A stretch of DNA of 49,916 bases from assembly GCA_020845975.1 (NCBI GenBank), contig JADLET010000134.1:1-49916 (forward strand). The letters run 5' to 3'. Under the pieces are notes generated by a model that saw only the letters and a list, made by a program, of their open reading frames with translations, ran no database searches and was not told where the DNA came from. Source of the stretch: Gammaproteobacteria bacterium. Lineage in GTDB: Bacteria; Pseudomonadota; Gammaproteobacteria; SZUA-140. The position numbers and the translations under genes are program-made. This document shows, in pieces, positions 7,319 through 17,104 of this stretch. Positions within the stretch are counted from its first letter, which is position 1, and each line of letters opens with the position of its first letter.

Positions 7319-9568
7319 ATGATCAAACGCATCGCCATCGTATTCGGCATCCTGATCGCCCTGCTCATCACGGCGCTGGCGCTGATACCGCTGCTGTTCA
7401 ACCCCAACGACTACAAGGACAAGATCGCGGATCTCGCGCGCGAGTCGACGGGACGTGAACTCAGGATCATCGACGACATGCGGCTGTCGCTGTTTCCCTG
7501 GATCGGCGTCGAGCTCGGCCGCGTCGAGCTGGCCAACGCCGCGGGCTTCGACGCACAGCCATTCGCGCGTTTCACGGCGGCGAAGGTCAAGGTCAAGCTG
7601 TTGCCGCTGTTCCAGCGCCGCGTCGAGATCGACACCGTGACGCTGCACGGATTCGAACTGTCGCTCGAAACCGCCGCCGACGGCCGCACCAACTGGGACG
7701 ACCTGGCGACGCGCGGGTCGGCGCAGCAAGGCTCCGACAAACAACCTCCTCCGCCCTCAAACGGCGGCGAAGCCGCGCTGGCTCTGCCCGCCGCGCTCAG
7801 CATCGGCGGCCTGGACATGCGCGACGGCGCGTTGCACTGGCGCGACAATGCCAACGGTACGCAACTGGACATCACCGGCCTGCGCCTCACCAGTGATCGC
7901 ATCGAGACCGACAAGCCGGTCGACCTCGAACTTGCCTTCGATCTGCATGGCGCCCGGCCGGCCGTCAACGGCCGGTTCGAACTCGCCGTCCGCCTCGACG
8001 CGGACCTCACGCAGCAGCGCGTGCGCGCGCAGAATCTGCGCCTCGACGCCAGACTCAACGGCGCGGACCTGCCGTTCGGCAAGATCGAACTCGTATTGCA
8101 GGGCGACGCGGAAGCCGATCTCCCCGGCCAGTCCTATCGCATCGACCCGTTGCGGCTGAACATCGCGCTCGACGATGCGAAACTGCCGGGCGGGCGCCTC
8201 GCGCTCGATCTGCAAGGCAGGCTCGCCGCCGACCTTGGCAAACAGACCGCCGAGCTGCCGGACTTCGTCCTCGCCGCCCAGGGCATAACCCTGCGCGGGA
8301 CGCTGCGCGCCACCCGGCTGCTGGATGCGCCGGCCATTGCAGGAAACCTTGAGGCAGAGTCCTTCAGCCCGCGCGAACTGCTGAAGGGCCTCGCCATTGA
8401 TGCGCCGGAGACCGCCGACGCGTCCGTGCTCACACGCGCGGCGCTCGGATTCGATCTCGAGGCCGGCGGCGACCGCGCTGCGATCAAGGCACTGAAGCTT
8501 CAGCTCGACGACAGCACACTGAGCGGCACGGCCTCGGTGCGCGACTTCGCCGCGCCGGCGCTGGCCTTCGACCTCGCCCTCGACCGCATCGACCTTGACC
8601 GCTACCTGCCGCCGCCGCGCGACGAACCGGTCGCGGCGACCCCGGCGGCAGCGGTGCCCGCAGCAGCGCAACTGCCGCTCGACACCTTGCGCGGCCTCGA
8701 TATCGACGGCCGCCTGAGCGCCGGCCAGTTGCGCGTGAGCGGACTGACGCTGGCGGATTTGCGTGCCACCGTGCGCGCGAAGGACGGGCTGATCGCGTTC
8801 GCGCCGTTGGGCGCGAGCCTCTACGGCGGCCGTTACGCCGGCAACATCCGCCTCGACGCGCGCGGCGCGACACCGGCCTTCGCCTTCAACGAGTCGCTCT
8901 CCGGCATCCAGGCCGAGCCCTTGCTGAAGGACCTGCTCGATAACGAGACCTTCAGCGGTACCGCTGATTTCGCCCTCGAGGCCACGGCCAGCGGCGATAC
9001 CGAGAATGCGTTGCTGCGCAGCCTGAATGGCATGGCGCGCTTCAAGTTGCGCAACGGCGCCGTCAAGGGCTTCAACGCCGCGCAAATGATCCGCGAGGCG
9101 AAGGCGAAATTCGAAGGCCGTCCCGCCCCGCCTCCGTCCACCAACCAGACCGACTTCAGTGAGTTCGTGGCCACGCTGCACTTCGACGATGGCATTGCGC
9201 GCAACGACGACCTGCAGGCCAATTCACCCTATCTGCGCGTCGGCGGCAAGGGAGAGGCCAACCTCATCAAACAGGAGCTCGATTACCGCCTGCGCGTCAA
9301 GCTGGTTGGCACCGAAATCGGACAGGGCGGAGACCCGGCCGGAAATCTCCGGGGCATCGAGATCCCGATCCGGATCAGTGGCGCCTTCGCCGCCCCGGCC
9401 GTCGCGCTCGACAGCGCGGCCATCAGCGATGCGCTGAAACAGAAGGCGAAGGCCGCCGTCAAGGAGGCGGTCGACGCCAACAAGGGCAAGCTGGAACAGA
9501 AGAAGCAGGAACTCAAGAAGGACACCGAGGAAAAGCTCAAGAACAAGCTGAAGGAACTGCTCCAATGA
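7319..9568 (+). CDS. asmA: AsmA family protein
   Basis: 749-aa inner-membrane-anchored periplasmic protein. It starts [20 protein letters not shown] (signal anchor), then [29 protein letters not shown], the AsmA N-terminal signature. The C-terminal AsmA domain includes [35 protein letters not shown]. It ends in a lysine/glutamate-rich, probably coiled-coil tail ([24 protein letters not shown] region). AsmA-like proteins are implicated in lipid transport and outer-membrane homeostasis. Start 7319 is taken because the hydrophobic anchor follows at once; an in-frame GTG at 7265 would add 18 residues before it. The last 4 bases overlap mutY. Confidence 0.93.
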   Translation: MIKRIAIVFGILIALLITALALIPLLFNPNDYKDKIADLARESTGRELRIIDDMRLSLFPWIGVELGRVELANAAGFDAQPFARFTAAKVKVKLLPLFQRRVEIDTVTLHGFELSLETAADGRTNWDDLATRGSAQQGSDKQPPPPSNGGEAALALPAALSIGGLDMRDGALHWRDNANGTQLDITGLRLTSDRIETDKPVDLELAFDLHGARPAVNGRFELAVRLDADLTQQRVRAQNLRLDARLNGADLPFGKIELVLQGDAEADLPGQSYRIDPLRLNIALDDAKLPGGRLALDLQGRLAADLGKQTAELPDFVLAAQGITLRGTLRATRLLDAPAIAGNLEAESFSPRELLKGLAIDAPETADASVLTRAALGFDLEAGGDRAAIKALKLQLDDSTLSGTASVRDFAAPALAFDLALDRIDLDRYLPPPRDEPVAATPAAAVPAAAQLPLDTLRGLDIDGRLSAGQLRVSGLTLADLRATVRAKDGLIAFAPLGASLYGGRYAGNIRLDARGATPAFAFNESLSGIQAEPLLKDLLDNETFSGTADFALEATASGDTENALLRSLNGMARFKLRNGAVKGFNAAQMIREAKAKFEGRPAPPPSTNQTDFSEFVATLHFDDGIARNDDLQANSPYLRVGGKGEANLIKQELDYRLRVKLVGTEIGQGGDPAGNLRGIEIPIRISGAFAAPAVALDSAAISDALKQKAKAAVKEAVDANKGKLEQKKQELKKDTEEKLKNKLKELLQ

Positions 9569-10671
9569 GCCGCATCACGGCCGGGTCGAGACGCCGGCCG
9601 GACGCGGATGACTTCGGCGCCGCGCTGCTGGCCTGGTTCGACGCGCATGGACGCAAGAACCTCCCCTGGCAGCAGGGGGCCACGCCCTACCGGGTTTGGG
9701 TATCGGAGATCATGTTGCAGCAGACCCAGGTCGCGACGGTGATCCCCTATTACGAGCGCTTCATGCAGCGTTTCGCCGACGTCCGTGCGCTTGCCGCCGC
9801 GCCGCTCGACGAGGTGCTTCACCTGTGGTCGGGGCTTGGCTATTACGCGCGCGCGCGCAATCTGCACCGCGCCGCCGGCATCGTCTGCGGCGCGCACGGA
9901 GGTGAATTCCCCGCCGATCTGGAGCGGATGCAATCCCTCCCCGGCATCGGGCGCTCCACCGCCGGTGCGATCCTCGCGCTCGCGCTCGGCCAGCGCCACC
10001 CGATCCTCGACGGTAACGTCAAGCGCGTGCTCGCGCGCTATCACGCCGTCGAAGGCTGGCCCGGGCAACCCGCGGTGGAAAGGCGCCTGTGGGAGCTGGC
10101 CGAGGCCCACACACCGACAGATCGCGTCGGCGCCTATACCCAGGCGATCATGGATCTCGGCGCCACGCTGTGCATGCGCGGCGCGCCGGACTGCGCGCGC
10201 TGCCCGCTCGCGGCGGAATGCCGGGCGCGACACACGGGGCGCGTGAAAGACTATCCCGCCGCCAGACCACGGCGGGATAAACCCGAACGCGAGAGCACGA
10301 TGCTCGTGCTGACGAACGACGCCGGCGAAATCCTGCTCGAGCGGCGGCCACCCGCCGGTATCTGGGGAGGCCTGTGGAGCCTGCCCGAGGCGCCGGCAGA
10401 GGCGCGCGGAGACGCGGCCATCCTCGACTGGTGCGCGGATACCCTGCGTTGCCGCATCGACGCGCTCACCGAGCTGCCCGGTGTGCGGCATGCCTTCAGC
10501 CACTTCACGCTCACGATCCGTCCGCTGCGCGCGCGGGTGCTGCGCCAGGAGGCAGGCGTCATGGAGGGGGAGGGATACGTCTGGTACAATGGCCGCTCGC
10601 ACGCGGGTGGCCTCGCGGCGCCGATCCGGCGCCTGCTCGTGTCGCTGGCGGACAGGACAGGAGAACAGTAA
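9565..10671 (+). CDS. mutY: A/G-specific adenine DNA glycosylase
   Basis: Removes A opposite 8-oxoG. The 368-aa product has catalytic Glu48 in [13 protein letters not shown], the helix-hairpin-helix [13 protein letters not shown], and catalytic Asp149 in [13 protein letters not shown]. The 4Fe-4S ligands are Cys203-x6-Cys210-x2-Cys213-x5-Cys219. The C-terminal NUDIX-like domain (from about 240: [30 protein letters not shown]) reads 8-oxoG, and FSHFTL is the FSH motif. Its ATG overlaps the asmA stop, and its stop overlaps the first base of yggX. Confidence 0.97.
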   Translation: MSRITAGSRRRPDADDFGAALLAWFDAHGRKNLPWQQGATPYRVWVSEIMLQQTQVATVIPYYERFMQRFADVRALAAAPLDEVLHLWSGLGYYARARNLHRAAGIVCGAHGGEFPADLERMQSLPGIGRSTAGAILALALGQRHPILDGNVKRVLARYHAVEGWPGQPAVERRLWELAEAHTPTDRVGAYTQAIMDLGATLCMRGAPDCARCPLAAECRARHTGRVKDYPAARPRRDKPERESTMLVLTNDAGEILLERRPPAGIWGGLWSLPEAPAEARGDAAILDWCADTLRCRIDALTELPGVRHAFSHFTLTIRPLRARVLRQEAGVMEGEGYVWYNGRSHAGGLAAPIRRLLVSLADRTGEQ

Positions 10672-10949
10672 TGACGCGCATGATCGACTGCGTAAAGCTG
10701 CACAAAGAAGCGGAGGGCCTGACCTACCAGGTCTATCCGGGCGAGCTCGGCAAACGCATCTACGCCAGTGTCTCCAAGGAGGCGTGGCAGATGTGGCTGA
10801 AGCACCAGACCATCCTCATCAATGAAAACCGCCTCTCCCCGATCGAACCGCGCGCGCGCCAGTTCCTTGAGCAGGAAATGGAAAAGTTCTTCTTCGGGGA
10901 AGGCGCCACGCTGCCCGAGGCCTTCGTCGCCCCCGGGAAAGATAAATAA
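10671..10949 (+). CDS. yggX: Oxidative damage protection / Fe(2+)-trafficking protein
   Basis: 92-aa protein beginning [17 protein letters not shown] with [35 protein letters not shown], diagnostic of the YggX family that protects Fe-S proteins and helps iron trafficking. The conserved Cys7 is present. It starts on the last base of the mutY stop, with AGGAGAA upstream. The pairing mutY-yggX is widely conserved; both relate to oxidative stress. Confidence 0.96.
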   Translation: MTRMIDCVKLHKEAEGLTYQVYPGELGKRIYASVSKEAWQMWLKHQTILINENRLSPIEPRARQFLEQEMEKFFFGEGATLPEAFVAPGKDK

Positions 10950-10977
10950 GTCGCGGCACGACCTCGCCACAGGGGCC

Positions 10978-11967
10978 TTACTTCGCGTCGGCGTCCTTCG
11001 CACAGCGGAATCCCACATCGGTACTGACCATGCCAGGCTCGGCATGCGCGCGGCGCGCGGACCGGAAGAACACGCTCAGGGCGTAGTGCCCTAACCCCGC
11101 CCCGCCGCCGCGAACCACGCGGTGCGTTTCGCCGAAATCGTCATCCTGTGCGTCCGAGCCTGGATAGGGCCGGTACCAGTCGCCAACCCACTCCGAGACA
11201 TTGCCGCCAAGATCGCGGACCCCGTACACCGAGACGTCCCCGGCGTAGGAGCCCACCGGGGCCAGGATCTCATCGCCCTCACCCTGATCACCCGAATTGG
11301 CCACGCCATGCCGCCACTCATCACCCCAGGGATATTCCCTGCCGTCCGGACCACGCGCCGCCTTTTCCCATTCGGCCTCGCCCGGAAGACGCTTCCCGCG
11401 CCAGCGGCAATAGGCATCGGCATCGAACCAGCTCACCGCGGTCACCGGCAGTCGGTCGCGCGTGCGCTGGATGTCGAGCAGCAGCGCGAGCAGTTCCTCC
11501 CTGCCGAGCGCCGAGATATCGCGTTCGATCCCGAAATAATCGCGCGCGATCCAGCGCAGGTTGTCCACGTGCGCGGTCTCAAGCTTGCGGTCCGCGACGT
11601 TGTAGGCGTTCTGAATCCACTCCGCGGGCTCCGCGCGACCCGTCTGCAATACGAATGCCTTGTAGTCGGCGTTGCTGACCTCGGTCACATCGAGATAAAA
11701 CCCGGGAAGCCCGGCGCGGTGCCGCGGATGCTCGTTGACGAACAGCGGCACGGTGAAACCGTAGCGTGCCTGCAGACCCTCCTCATCGGTCTTGTCGCCA
11801 CCCATGATGAATGGCCCGCCCGGGATGAACACCATATCCGCTTCGCCCGCCGAAGCGGTACCCTCCGGCGGCGACTCGCCGCAGGCCGCGCACAGTATGG
11901 CCGCGAGCAGCACCCAGCCCCAGCGGCCTGCGCCGCGGCAATGCGTCCCGCGATGTTGGAAATGCAT
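10978..11967 (-). CDS. SUMF1-domain (FGE-sulfatase-like) secreted protein
   Basis: 329-aa protein. The N terminus MHFQHRGTHCRGAG is followed by a hydrophobic stretch WVLLAAILCAACGESPP, a signal peptide with a possible though imperfect lipobox. From residue 45 on is a SUMF1 domain: MVFIPGGPFIMGGDK, FYLDVTEVSNADYKAF, LPVTAVSWFDADAYCRWRGKRLPGEAEWEKAARG, YPWGDEW, VRDLGGNVSEWVGDWY and DVGFRCAKD. True formylglycine-generating enzymes have a redox cysteine pair near the C terminus; the equivalent stretch here (FFRSARRAHAEPG) has none, so a sulfatase-activating role is unlikely. Start 11967 places the signal peptide first; the frame continues upstream without one. Convergent with yggX. Confidence 0.85.
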   Translation of the reverse strand: MHFQHRGTHCRGAGRWGWVLLAAILCAACGESPPEGTASAGEADMVFIPGGPFIMGGDKTDEEGLQARYGFTVPLFVNEHPRHRAGLPGFYLDVTEVSNADYKAFVLQTGRAEPAEWIQNAYNVADRKLETAHVDNLRWIARDYFGIERDISALGREELLALLLDIQRTRDRLPVTAVSWFDADAYCRWRGKRLPGEAEWEKAARGPDGREYPWGDEWRHGVANSGDQGEGDEILAPVGSYAGDVSVYGVRDLGGNVSEWVGDWYRPYPGSDAQDDDFGETHRVVRGGGAGLGHYALSVFFRSARRAHAEPGMVSTDVGFRCAKDADAK

Positions 11968-12039
11968 GAAATCGGGCGGCTCAACAAGGGTTTTCGCGCA
12001 GAATACCACGGCACTCCATAAACGGAAGCGCCCTCCGGC

Positions 12040-12069
12040 TTGACCCGATCCCCTTCGGTCGGGTCTAAT
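12040..12069 (+). promoter_or_regulatory. Probable promoter of tRNA-Phe with palindrome in the spacer
   Basis: TTGACC (12040-12045), 18 bases, then TCTAAT (12064-12069), five of six matches to TATAAT. GACCCGA (12042-12048) and TCGGGTC (12059-12065) form an inverted repeat overlapping both boxes. Confidence 0.6.
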
Positions 12070-12141
12070 ACGCCTGCCCCGGAAACTCCATGGCTCGACC
12101 ATCCGGACGGCGACAGATCTTCCTCCGCACCTTTTCCCGAT

Positions 12142-12217
12142 GGCCAGGTAGCTCAGTTGGTAGAGCAGGGGACTGAAAATCCCCGTGTCGGCGGTTCAAT
12201 TCCGTCCCTGGCCACCA
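12142..12217 (+). tRNA. tRNA-Phe (anticodon GAA)
   Basis: Acceptor arms GGCCAGG and CCTGGCC pair perfectly; discriminator A and an encoded CCA end at 12217. The D arm is GCTCAGTTGGTAGAGC. The anticodon stem GGGGA/TCCCC encloses CTGAAAA, giving GAA. The T arm is GGCGGTTCAATTCCGTC. Length 76. Confidence 0.97.
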
Positions 12218-12268
12218 CTTCATCATGTATTGCGGGTGCTACGCTCCGATCCGGGACGGGGATTCCCG

Positions 12269-12289
12269 GCCCGCGCGATGCGCGCGGGC
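12269..12289 (+). terminator. GC-rich hairpin downstream of tRNA-Phe
   Basis: GCCCGCGC (12269-12276) and GCGCGGGC (12282-12289) form an 8-bp stem with a 5-nt loop; only GTTC follows, so termination would be weak. A second small stem, GACGGC/GCCGTC, lies at 12303-12318. This 286-base gap (12218-12503) holds no gene that I can see. Confidence 0.4.
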
Positions 12290-12335
12290 GTTCGCCGACG
12301 CTGACGGCTCACGCCGTCACCACGCGCCACCTCAC

Positions 12336-12351
12336 CCCCGTGTCGGCGGTT
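12336..12351 (+). repeat. 16-bp copy of the tRNA-Phe anticodon/T-arm region
   Basis: CCCCGTGTCGGCGGTT is identical to tRNA-Phe positions 12181-12196 and lies exactly 155 bases further on. After one mismatch, three more bases match. Confidence 0.75.
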
Positions 12352-12503
12352 GAATATACCGCTCATGACCTGACCCATTCGCATACCTCAAGACGGCATC
12401 ACGCGACGGTGGGCTGAAGAAACTTTGTGCTATACTCGCCTTTAAAATCAAAACCATGGCGCTGACATGGCAACCCGTCGCGCCATCCCAGCGGGCAGAA
12501 TCG

Positions 12504-15500
12504 ATGCGGTCCTGGAAAAACACAGGGATATTGGCTCATACCTGCGCAGGCCTCCTGTTGTCGGGCGCACTGGCGTTTCCGGCCCACGCCTTCGTCTACA
12601 CCGTCGACAGCACCGCCGATCTGACCGACGCGGACACCGGGGATGGCATCTGTGAAACCTCATCCGGCGCCTGCACCCTGCGCGCCGCGATCCAGCAGGC
12701 CAATGCCTGGCCCGGAACCGATTCGGTCATAATCCCGGCCGGCACCTACACCCTGAGTATCGCCGGCACGGGCGAAAATGCCACGGCCAGCGGCGACCTC
12801 GACATCACCGACACCCTGATCCTCGGCGGGGCCGGAGCCGCATCATCGATCATCGACGGCGGCGGCATCGATCGCGTGGTGGACATTGCCAGCGGCGTTG
12901 CCACGCAGATTACTGGCGTGACGATCCGGAACGGCGCCACCACCGGCAGCGGCGGCGGCATCTACAACCTGGGAACGCTAACCCTCACCGACAGCATCGT
13001 CACTGGCAACACGAGCGCCCTGCCCTCCGGCACCGCCGGCGGCGGCATCTACCATTTCTCCAGCGGTGAGGTGGCGGTCAGCCTGAGCCTCGCACGGGTC
13101 ACCGTGAGCAACAACAGTGCGGATAATTCCTCGCTGAGCGGCGCTTCCAGCATCAATGGCGGAGGAATCGCCATCGTCGGCGGCGCGGTCACCATCAACG
13201 AGAGCCTCATCGACGGCAACACGGCCACCACCGGCGCCGTGGGCAACACCGGGAACAACGTCGGCAGTGGCGGCGGCGTCTACATCAACAACGGCAACGT
13301 CAGCATCACCGACAGCACGATCAGTGGCAATACCGCCGACTGGAATGCCGGCGGCATCTATAACTTCGGCGCCCTGACCGTCACCGGCAGCACCATCAGC
13401 GGCAACACCGCCTTCCAGGGTGGCGGCGTGTATACCGATGGCAACGCCGCGCGCCTGCTGACGCTGGTCAACAGCACGGTAAGCGGCAACGTCACCACCC
13501 ACCCGAGTTTTTCCACGCTCGGCGGCGGTCTGTTCATCAGCAAGCCGACGATCATCCAGAACAGCACCATCACGGAAAACGAGGCGGGCGGCGGCGCGGG
13601 CATACATCTCGATCTGACCGGGCAGACTTCGCTCAATCAGGGCAGCGTCGCGCTGACCCATACCATCATCGCGGGGCAATCCGCAGGGGGTGCGAACTGC
13701 GATAACACCTCCGTCATCACCTCGAATGGTAATAACCTCGCCAGCGATACCAGCTGCGGCCTCGCCGGCAGCGGCGACATCAGCGGCACGGCCGCCAATC
13801 TCGGCGCGCTGTCCGCAACGAACGGTGGACCCACCGCGACCCATCTGCCCCTGACCGGCAGCGCGGCGATCGACAACGGCAGCAATGCCAATTGCGCGGC
13901 GGAAGACCAGCGTGGATTTCCGCGCCCCGCCGATGGCAACGGCGACAGCAATGCGATCTGCGACATCGGCGCGACCGAGGTCACGCCGGGCACGAATGCC
14001 GATCTCGCGGTAAACCTGATCGACGCGCCGGACCCGATCGCGGCGGGAGACGCGCTGACTTATACACTCACCACCAGCAACCATGGCCCCGCCGCCGCCA
14101 CCGGCGCCAGCCTGACGCTGACCCTGCCCGCCTCGACCAGCTTCCAGTCCGCCTCGGCCGGATGCAGCCCGGGCGGCGCGACCGTCACCTGCAATATCGG
14201 CGCGCTGGCCGCCGGATTCGGCGTGGTCCACACCGTCACGGTCACACCGAACACTATTGGAACGATCACCGCGAGCGCGGCGGCGAGCGCGGCGGAGACC
14301 GACCCCAACCCGGACAATAACACCGCCATCCAGACAGCTACCGAGGTCTACCAGCCGACCGACGTCACCATCACCACCACCGCCTCGACGACCGGGACCA
14401 TCCTGCTGCCGGGCGGCGGCGAGCACAGCGGCGGAGCCATCGACGAGGGCGATACCGTGCTCGCGGGTGAGCCGTTCACCTACACGCTGACCATCGGCAA
14501 CAGCACAGCGACCGCGCGCAACGTCCGTATCATCGACACGCTGCCGGCCGGGGTCGATCCGATCTCCCTGACCGCCTCCACCGGCACCTGCGCCGCCGCG
14601 GGCGGCAGCTTCACCTGCAGCCTCGGCGACCTCGCCGTGGGTAGCGCCGTGGCGACGATCGACATCATCGTCAACCCGACCGACAAGGGCGTCATCGTCA
14701 ACCGCGCGGTCACCAATTTCGATGGCGGCTTCCTGACCGCGCCGGGGCTGGACGAGTTCACCCTCAACGTCGACACGCGTGCTGATCTCGCGGTGGACAT
14801 CATCGATTCGGACGATCCGGTCGCGGAAGGCGCCGATCTGGGCTTCATCATCACGGTCAACAACGGAGGGCCTTCGAATGCCTCCGCCGTCACGCTCGCC
14901 GTGACCCTGCCGGCCAGTTATACCTATGGCTCGACTGCCTCGCCCGATGGCTGGAGCTGCGCATCGTCCGGCGCCACCGTCAACTGCTCCCTGGCGACGC
15001 TGCCGTCGGACACCCTGTCGACGCTCACGGTATTCGTTACGCCGACGGTCACTGGCACACTGAATACCACCGTCTCCGTCTCCGGCAGTGATACCGATAA
15101 CGACAGCAGCAACAACACGGCGACGGAGAGCACCACCATCGATCCCGCGCCCGTGGCCGACATCGACCTGAATCTCGATCTGAGCGACGACACGGACCCG
15201 GTAGCGGCCGACAGCAATCTCACCTACACCTCGCGCGTGACCAACAACGGCGCCAATACCGCCACCAACGTCGCGCTGACTCAGGTGCTGCCGTCGGGCG
15301 TCGACTTCGTTTCAGCCACGAACGGCTGCACTGAATCCAATGGTATCGTGCAATGCGATCTCGGCACGATCGCCGCCGGCACCTCCGCCGGCGCCAACGT
15401 CGTCGTACGACCGACCGCCGAGGGCAACCTCAGCTCGACAGCCACCGTACTGAGCGGCAACGGACAGGACGCCGACACCGCGGACAACACGGATACCGAA

Positions 15501-15869
15501 ACCACCACCGTGACGGCCGCGGAAGACGGCAACGGCGGCGGGCTGCGCAAGGGCTCCGGCTGCTTCATCGCGACCGCCGCCTATGGCAGCTACCTCGATC
15601 CGCATGTCATGACCCTGCGTCACTTCCGTGACAACGTCCTGCTCGCGACGGCGCCGGGTCACGCCCTCGTCGAGTTCTACTACCGCGTCTCGCCGCCAAT
15701 CGCCGATTTCATCAGCCGGCACGAGGCGCTGCGCGCCCTCACCCGCTGGACGCTGACCCCGATCGTCTACGGCGTCGCCTATCCGCTCCCCTCCGCCGCG
15801 CTCGGCATGCTGCTGGTGGTGGGGTTGCTGAGACACAGGACCAAGGTCCCAGGACTAAGGACTAAGTGA
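12504..15869 (+). CDS. Large secreted protein: CSLREA, beta-helix, DUF11 repeats, CFI-box tail
   Basis: 1121 aa. A signal peptide ([20 protein letters not shown], then GALAFPAHA) is followed by a CSLREA-like start ([18 protein letters not shown], then [11 protein letters not shown]). Next comes a right-handed parallel beta-helix of G..GGIYN and STISGNTA rungs to about residue 440. It closes with a choice-of-anchor motif ([28 protein letters not shown]). Four DUF11-type Ig-like repeats follow, starting near 495, 619, 758 and 884. The tail [17 protein letters not shown] near 1020 is the CFI-box C-terminal domain, followed by a hydrophobic helix and basic end. Likely surface-exposed or adhesive. 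An in-frame ATG at 12456, 20 bases after TATACT (12431-12436), is an alternative start. The last residues, GLRTK, come from a heptamer repeat. Confidence 0.85.
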   Translation: MRSWKNTGILAHTCAGLLLSGALAFPAHAFVYTVDSTADLTDADTGDGICETSSGACTLRAAIQQANAWPGTDSVIIPAGTYTLSIAGTGENATASGDLDITDTLILGGAGAASSIIDGGGIDRVVDIASGVATQITGVTIRNGATTGSGGGIYNLGTLTLTDSIVTGNTSALPSGTAGGGIYHFSSGEVAVSLSLARVTVSNNSADNSSLSGASSINGGGIAIVGGAVTINESLIDGNTATTGAVGNTGNNVGSGGGVYINNGNVSITDSTISGNTADWNAGGIYNFGALTVTGSTISGNTAFQGGGVYTDGNAARLLTLVNSTVSGNVTTHPSFSTLGGGLFISKPTIIQNSTITENEAGGGAGIHLDLTGQTSLNQGSVALTHTIIAGQSAGGANCDNTSVITSNGNNLASDTSCGLAGSGDISGTAANLGALSATNGGPTATHLPLTGSAAIDNGSNANCAAEDQRGFPRPADGNGDSNAICDIGATEVTPGTNADLAVNLIDAPDPIAAGDALTYTLTTSNHGPAAATGASLTLTLPASTSFQSASAGCSPGGATVTCNIGALAAGFGVVHTVTVTPNTIGTITASAAASAAETDPNPDNNTAIQTATEVYQPTDVTITTTASTTGTILLPGGGEHSGGAIDEGDTVLAGEPFTYTLTIGNSTATARNVRIIDTLPAGVDPISLTASTGTCAAAGGSFTCSLGDLAVGSAVATIDIIVNPTDKGVIVNRAVTNFDGGFLTAPGLDEFTLNVDTRADLAVDIIDSDDPVAEGADLGFIITVNNGGPSNASAVTLAVTLPASYTYGSTASPDGWSCASSGATVNCSLATLPSDTLSTLTVFVTPTVTGTLNTTVSVSGSDTDNDSSNNTATESTTIDPAPVADIDLNLDLSDDTDPVAADSNLTYTSRVTNNGANTATNVALTQVLPSGVDFVSATNGCTESNGIVQCDLGTIAAGTSAGANVVVRPTAEGNLSSTATVLSGNGQDADTADNTDTETTTVTAAEDGNGGGLRKGSGCFIATAAYGSYLDPHVMTLRHFRDNVLLATAPGHALVEFYYRVSPPIADFISRHEALRALTRWTLTPIVYGVAYPLPSAALGMLLVVGLLRHRTKVPGLRTK
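15837..15866. repeat. Heptamer array (AGGACTA type) at the end of the CFI-box gene
   Basis: Four 7-mers: AGGACCA, AGGTCCC, AGGACTA, AGGACTA. They are translated as the last codons of the upstream gene, and the stop codon follows at once. Confidence 0.7.
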
Positions 15870-15969
15870 AACAACAAATACGGGACGGTAGTGATCGGCG
15901 GATACGCGAAGAATCCTGATGAGTTATCGAGTCGTCATGAAATTCACCAACCAAAAAAATCTCTTACTC

Positions 15970-15990
15970 AGTCCTTAGTCCTAAGTCCTG
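15970..15990. repeat. Heptamer array (AGTCCTx type), inverse of 15837-15866
   Basis: Three 7-mers AGTCCTT, AGTCCTA, AGTCCTG, complementary in type to the array at 15837-15866. The two arrays flank about 100 AT-richer bases (15870-15969) with no gene, just before the methyltransferase start. Confidence 0.7.
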
Positions 15991-16000
15991 CCTTTAATCC

Positions 16001-16660
16001 ATGACCACTTGGGACGACCGCTACGCCGCCTCCAGCAATCTGTTCGGCGACGATCCCAGTCCGCTGCTGCTCGAATTCCGCGCCCGCTTTCTGCCCGGCA
16101 TGACGGCCCTTGCCATCGGCGACGGCGAAGGGCGCAACGGCGTGTGGCTGGCGCGGCAAGGCCTCGACGTGCTGTCGATCGACCTCTCGGACGTCGCGCT
16201 CGCCCGGTCCCGTCAGCGCGCGCATGTCGCTGGCGTACCGCTGCGCACACTTCGGGCGGACATACTGGCGTGGGATTGGCCGGAGGCGGCCTTCGACTTC
16301 ATCACGCTGATCTTTGTGCACCTCCCACCCGAGCAGAAGCGGCAATTGCACCGGGCGATCCGGCGCGCACTGAAGCCCGGCGGGGTGATCCTGCTCGAGG
16401 CCTTCCATCGCGCACAGATCGAATGCGGCAGCGGGGGGCCATCGGACCCCGATCTGCTGTATACCCTCGCTGAAGTGGAACAGGACTTCTCCGGCTTCGA
16501 GGCCCTGAAATGTGCGCAGGTCGAGACCGACGTGGTTCTCGACGGAGAACCTCAGGGCAAGGGATGCGCCGTCCATTTCGTCGCGCAGCGTCCTCATGAT
16601 GTACGGCGAGCCTCTGACCCCTCACCGCCATCAACACCAGGATCGGAATTAATCCTTTAA
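16001..16660 (+). CDS. Class I SAM-dependent methyltransferase
   Basis: 219 aa. It starts MTTWDDRYAASSNLFGDDPS, followed by the SAM motif ALAIGDGEGRNGVWLARQGLDVLSID. Motif II/III regions follow (WPEAAFDFITLIFVHLPPEQ and LKPGGVILLEAFHRAQ), giving a TehB/UbiE-like Rossmann fold. The substrate cannot be told from sequence. TehB-like small methyltransferases act on tellurite or thiols, but I do not see enough to assign that. It lies upstream of the ArsR-RND operon in the same direction, separated by a promoter, so it is probably a separate unit. Confidence 0.85.
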   Translation: MTTWDDRYAASSNLFGDDPSPLLLEFRARFLPGMTALAIGDGEGRNGVWLARQGLDVLSIDLSDVALARSRQRAHVAGVPLRTLRADILAWDWPEAAFDFITLIFVHLPPEQKRQLHRAIRRALKPGGVILLEAFHRAQIECGSGGPSDPDLLYTLAEVEQDFSGFEALKCAQVETDVVLDGEPQGKGCAVHFVAQRPHDVRRASDPSPPSTPGSELIL

Positions 16661-16708
16661 AACTCAACCACCTGATATTACCCTGTCCCAACGCTTCACA
16701 CGCGGGGC

Positions 16709-16738
16709 TTGCGTACCGGGGCAGCGCGCCTGTAATAT
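16709..16738 (+). promoter_or_regulatory. Promoter of the arsR-RND operon
   Basis: TTGCGT (16709-16714), 18 bases, then TAATAT (16733-16738). The operator palindromes begin two bases after the -10 box, a layout in which repressor binding would block initiation. Confidence 0.65.
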
Positions 16739-16740
16739 GC

Positions 16741-16764
16741 GAATATTCTAATATTCGAGTATTC
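16741..16764 (+). promoter_or_regulatory. Operator: three tandem ATATTC 8-mers with a perfect palindrome
   Basis: GAATATTC, TAATATTC and GAGTATTC follow each other with 8-bp spacing. The first two make an inverted repeat with 7-bp arms (GAATATT-CT-AATATTC). It lies between the -10 box and the ATG at 16769, the expected place for an autoregulating ArsR-family repressor. Confidence 0.75.
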
Positions 16765-16768
16765 TGAT

Positions 16769-17104
16769 ATGTCCGATACGGATGACTTCTCTGTCCGGCA
16801 ACTGGAATCCGCCGTCGAGGGTCTGCGGGTAATCGCCCACCCGGTGCGACTCTCGGTGTTGTGCCAACTGGCCGACGGCGACAAAAACGTCCGGGAGCTC
16901 CAGGCATGCACCGGCGCCACCCAGTCCAATCTGTCGCAACATCTCGCCAAGCTGCGCCTGCTCGGACTGGTCAACTACGAACGGCGCAGCCACCATATCT
17001 ATTACAGACTTGCCGATCCCGTCTTCATGCGCATCATAGAGGCCTTGAAGGACGTCTATTGCGGCGCCCGAACCAGTCCGTCCAAGGAGGACCCGACACC
17101 GTGA
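16769..17104 (+). CDS. ArsR-family repressor of the SqrR/BigR/YgaV persulfide-sensor type
   Basis: 111-aa winged-helix regulator: AHPVRLSVLCQLADGDKNVRELQ, recognition helix TGATQSNLSQHLAKLRLLGLV, wing YERRSHHIYYRL. Cys32 (VLCQL) and Cys98 (DVYCG) are 66 residues apart. That equals the spacing of the sensing cysteines in SqrR (41/107) and BigR (42/108), which form a sulfur bridge with persulfides. A third cysteine, Cys47, is not part of that pair. Metal-site motifs of ArsR/SmtB (ELCVCDL type) are absent. The likely role is autorepression and control of the downstream RND operon in response to reactive sulfur; this is inferred. The stop overlaps the next gene's GTG start. Confidence 0.85.
   Translation: MSDTDDFSVRQLESAVEGLRVIAHPVRLSVLCQLADGDKNVRELQACTGATQSNLSQHLAKLRLLGLVNYERRSHHIYYRLADPVFMRIIEALKDVYCGARTSPSKEDPTP

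Noticed and set aside
7757-9181. 474-codon minus-strand frame opposite asmA
   Set aside because: No similarity to known domains and composition typical of an antisense shadow.
12142-12503. Genomic island at tRNA-Phe
   Set aside because: There is a 16-base partial repeat but no integrase or foreign genes between the repeats; at most a scar.
12978-14426. 482-codon open frame opposite the CSLREA/DUF11 gene
   Set aside because: Low-complexity Gly/Ala/Arg-rich translation without family motifs; a product of codon bias in the real gene.
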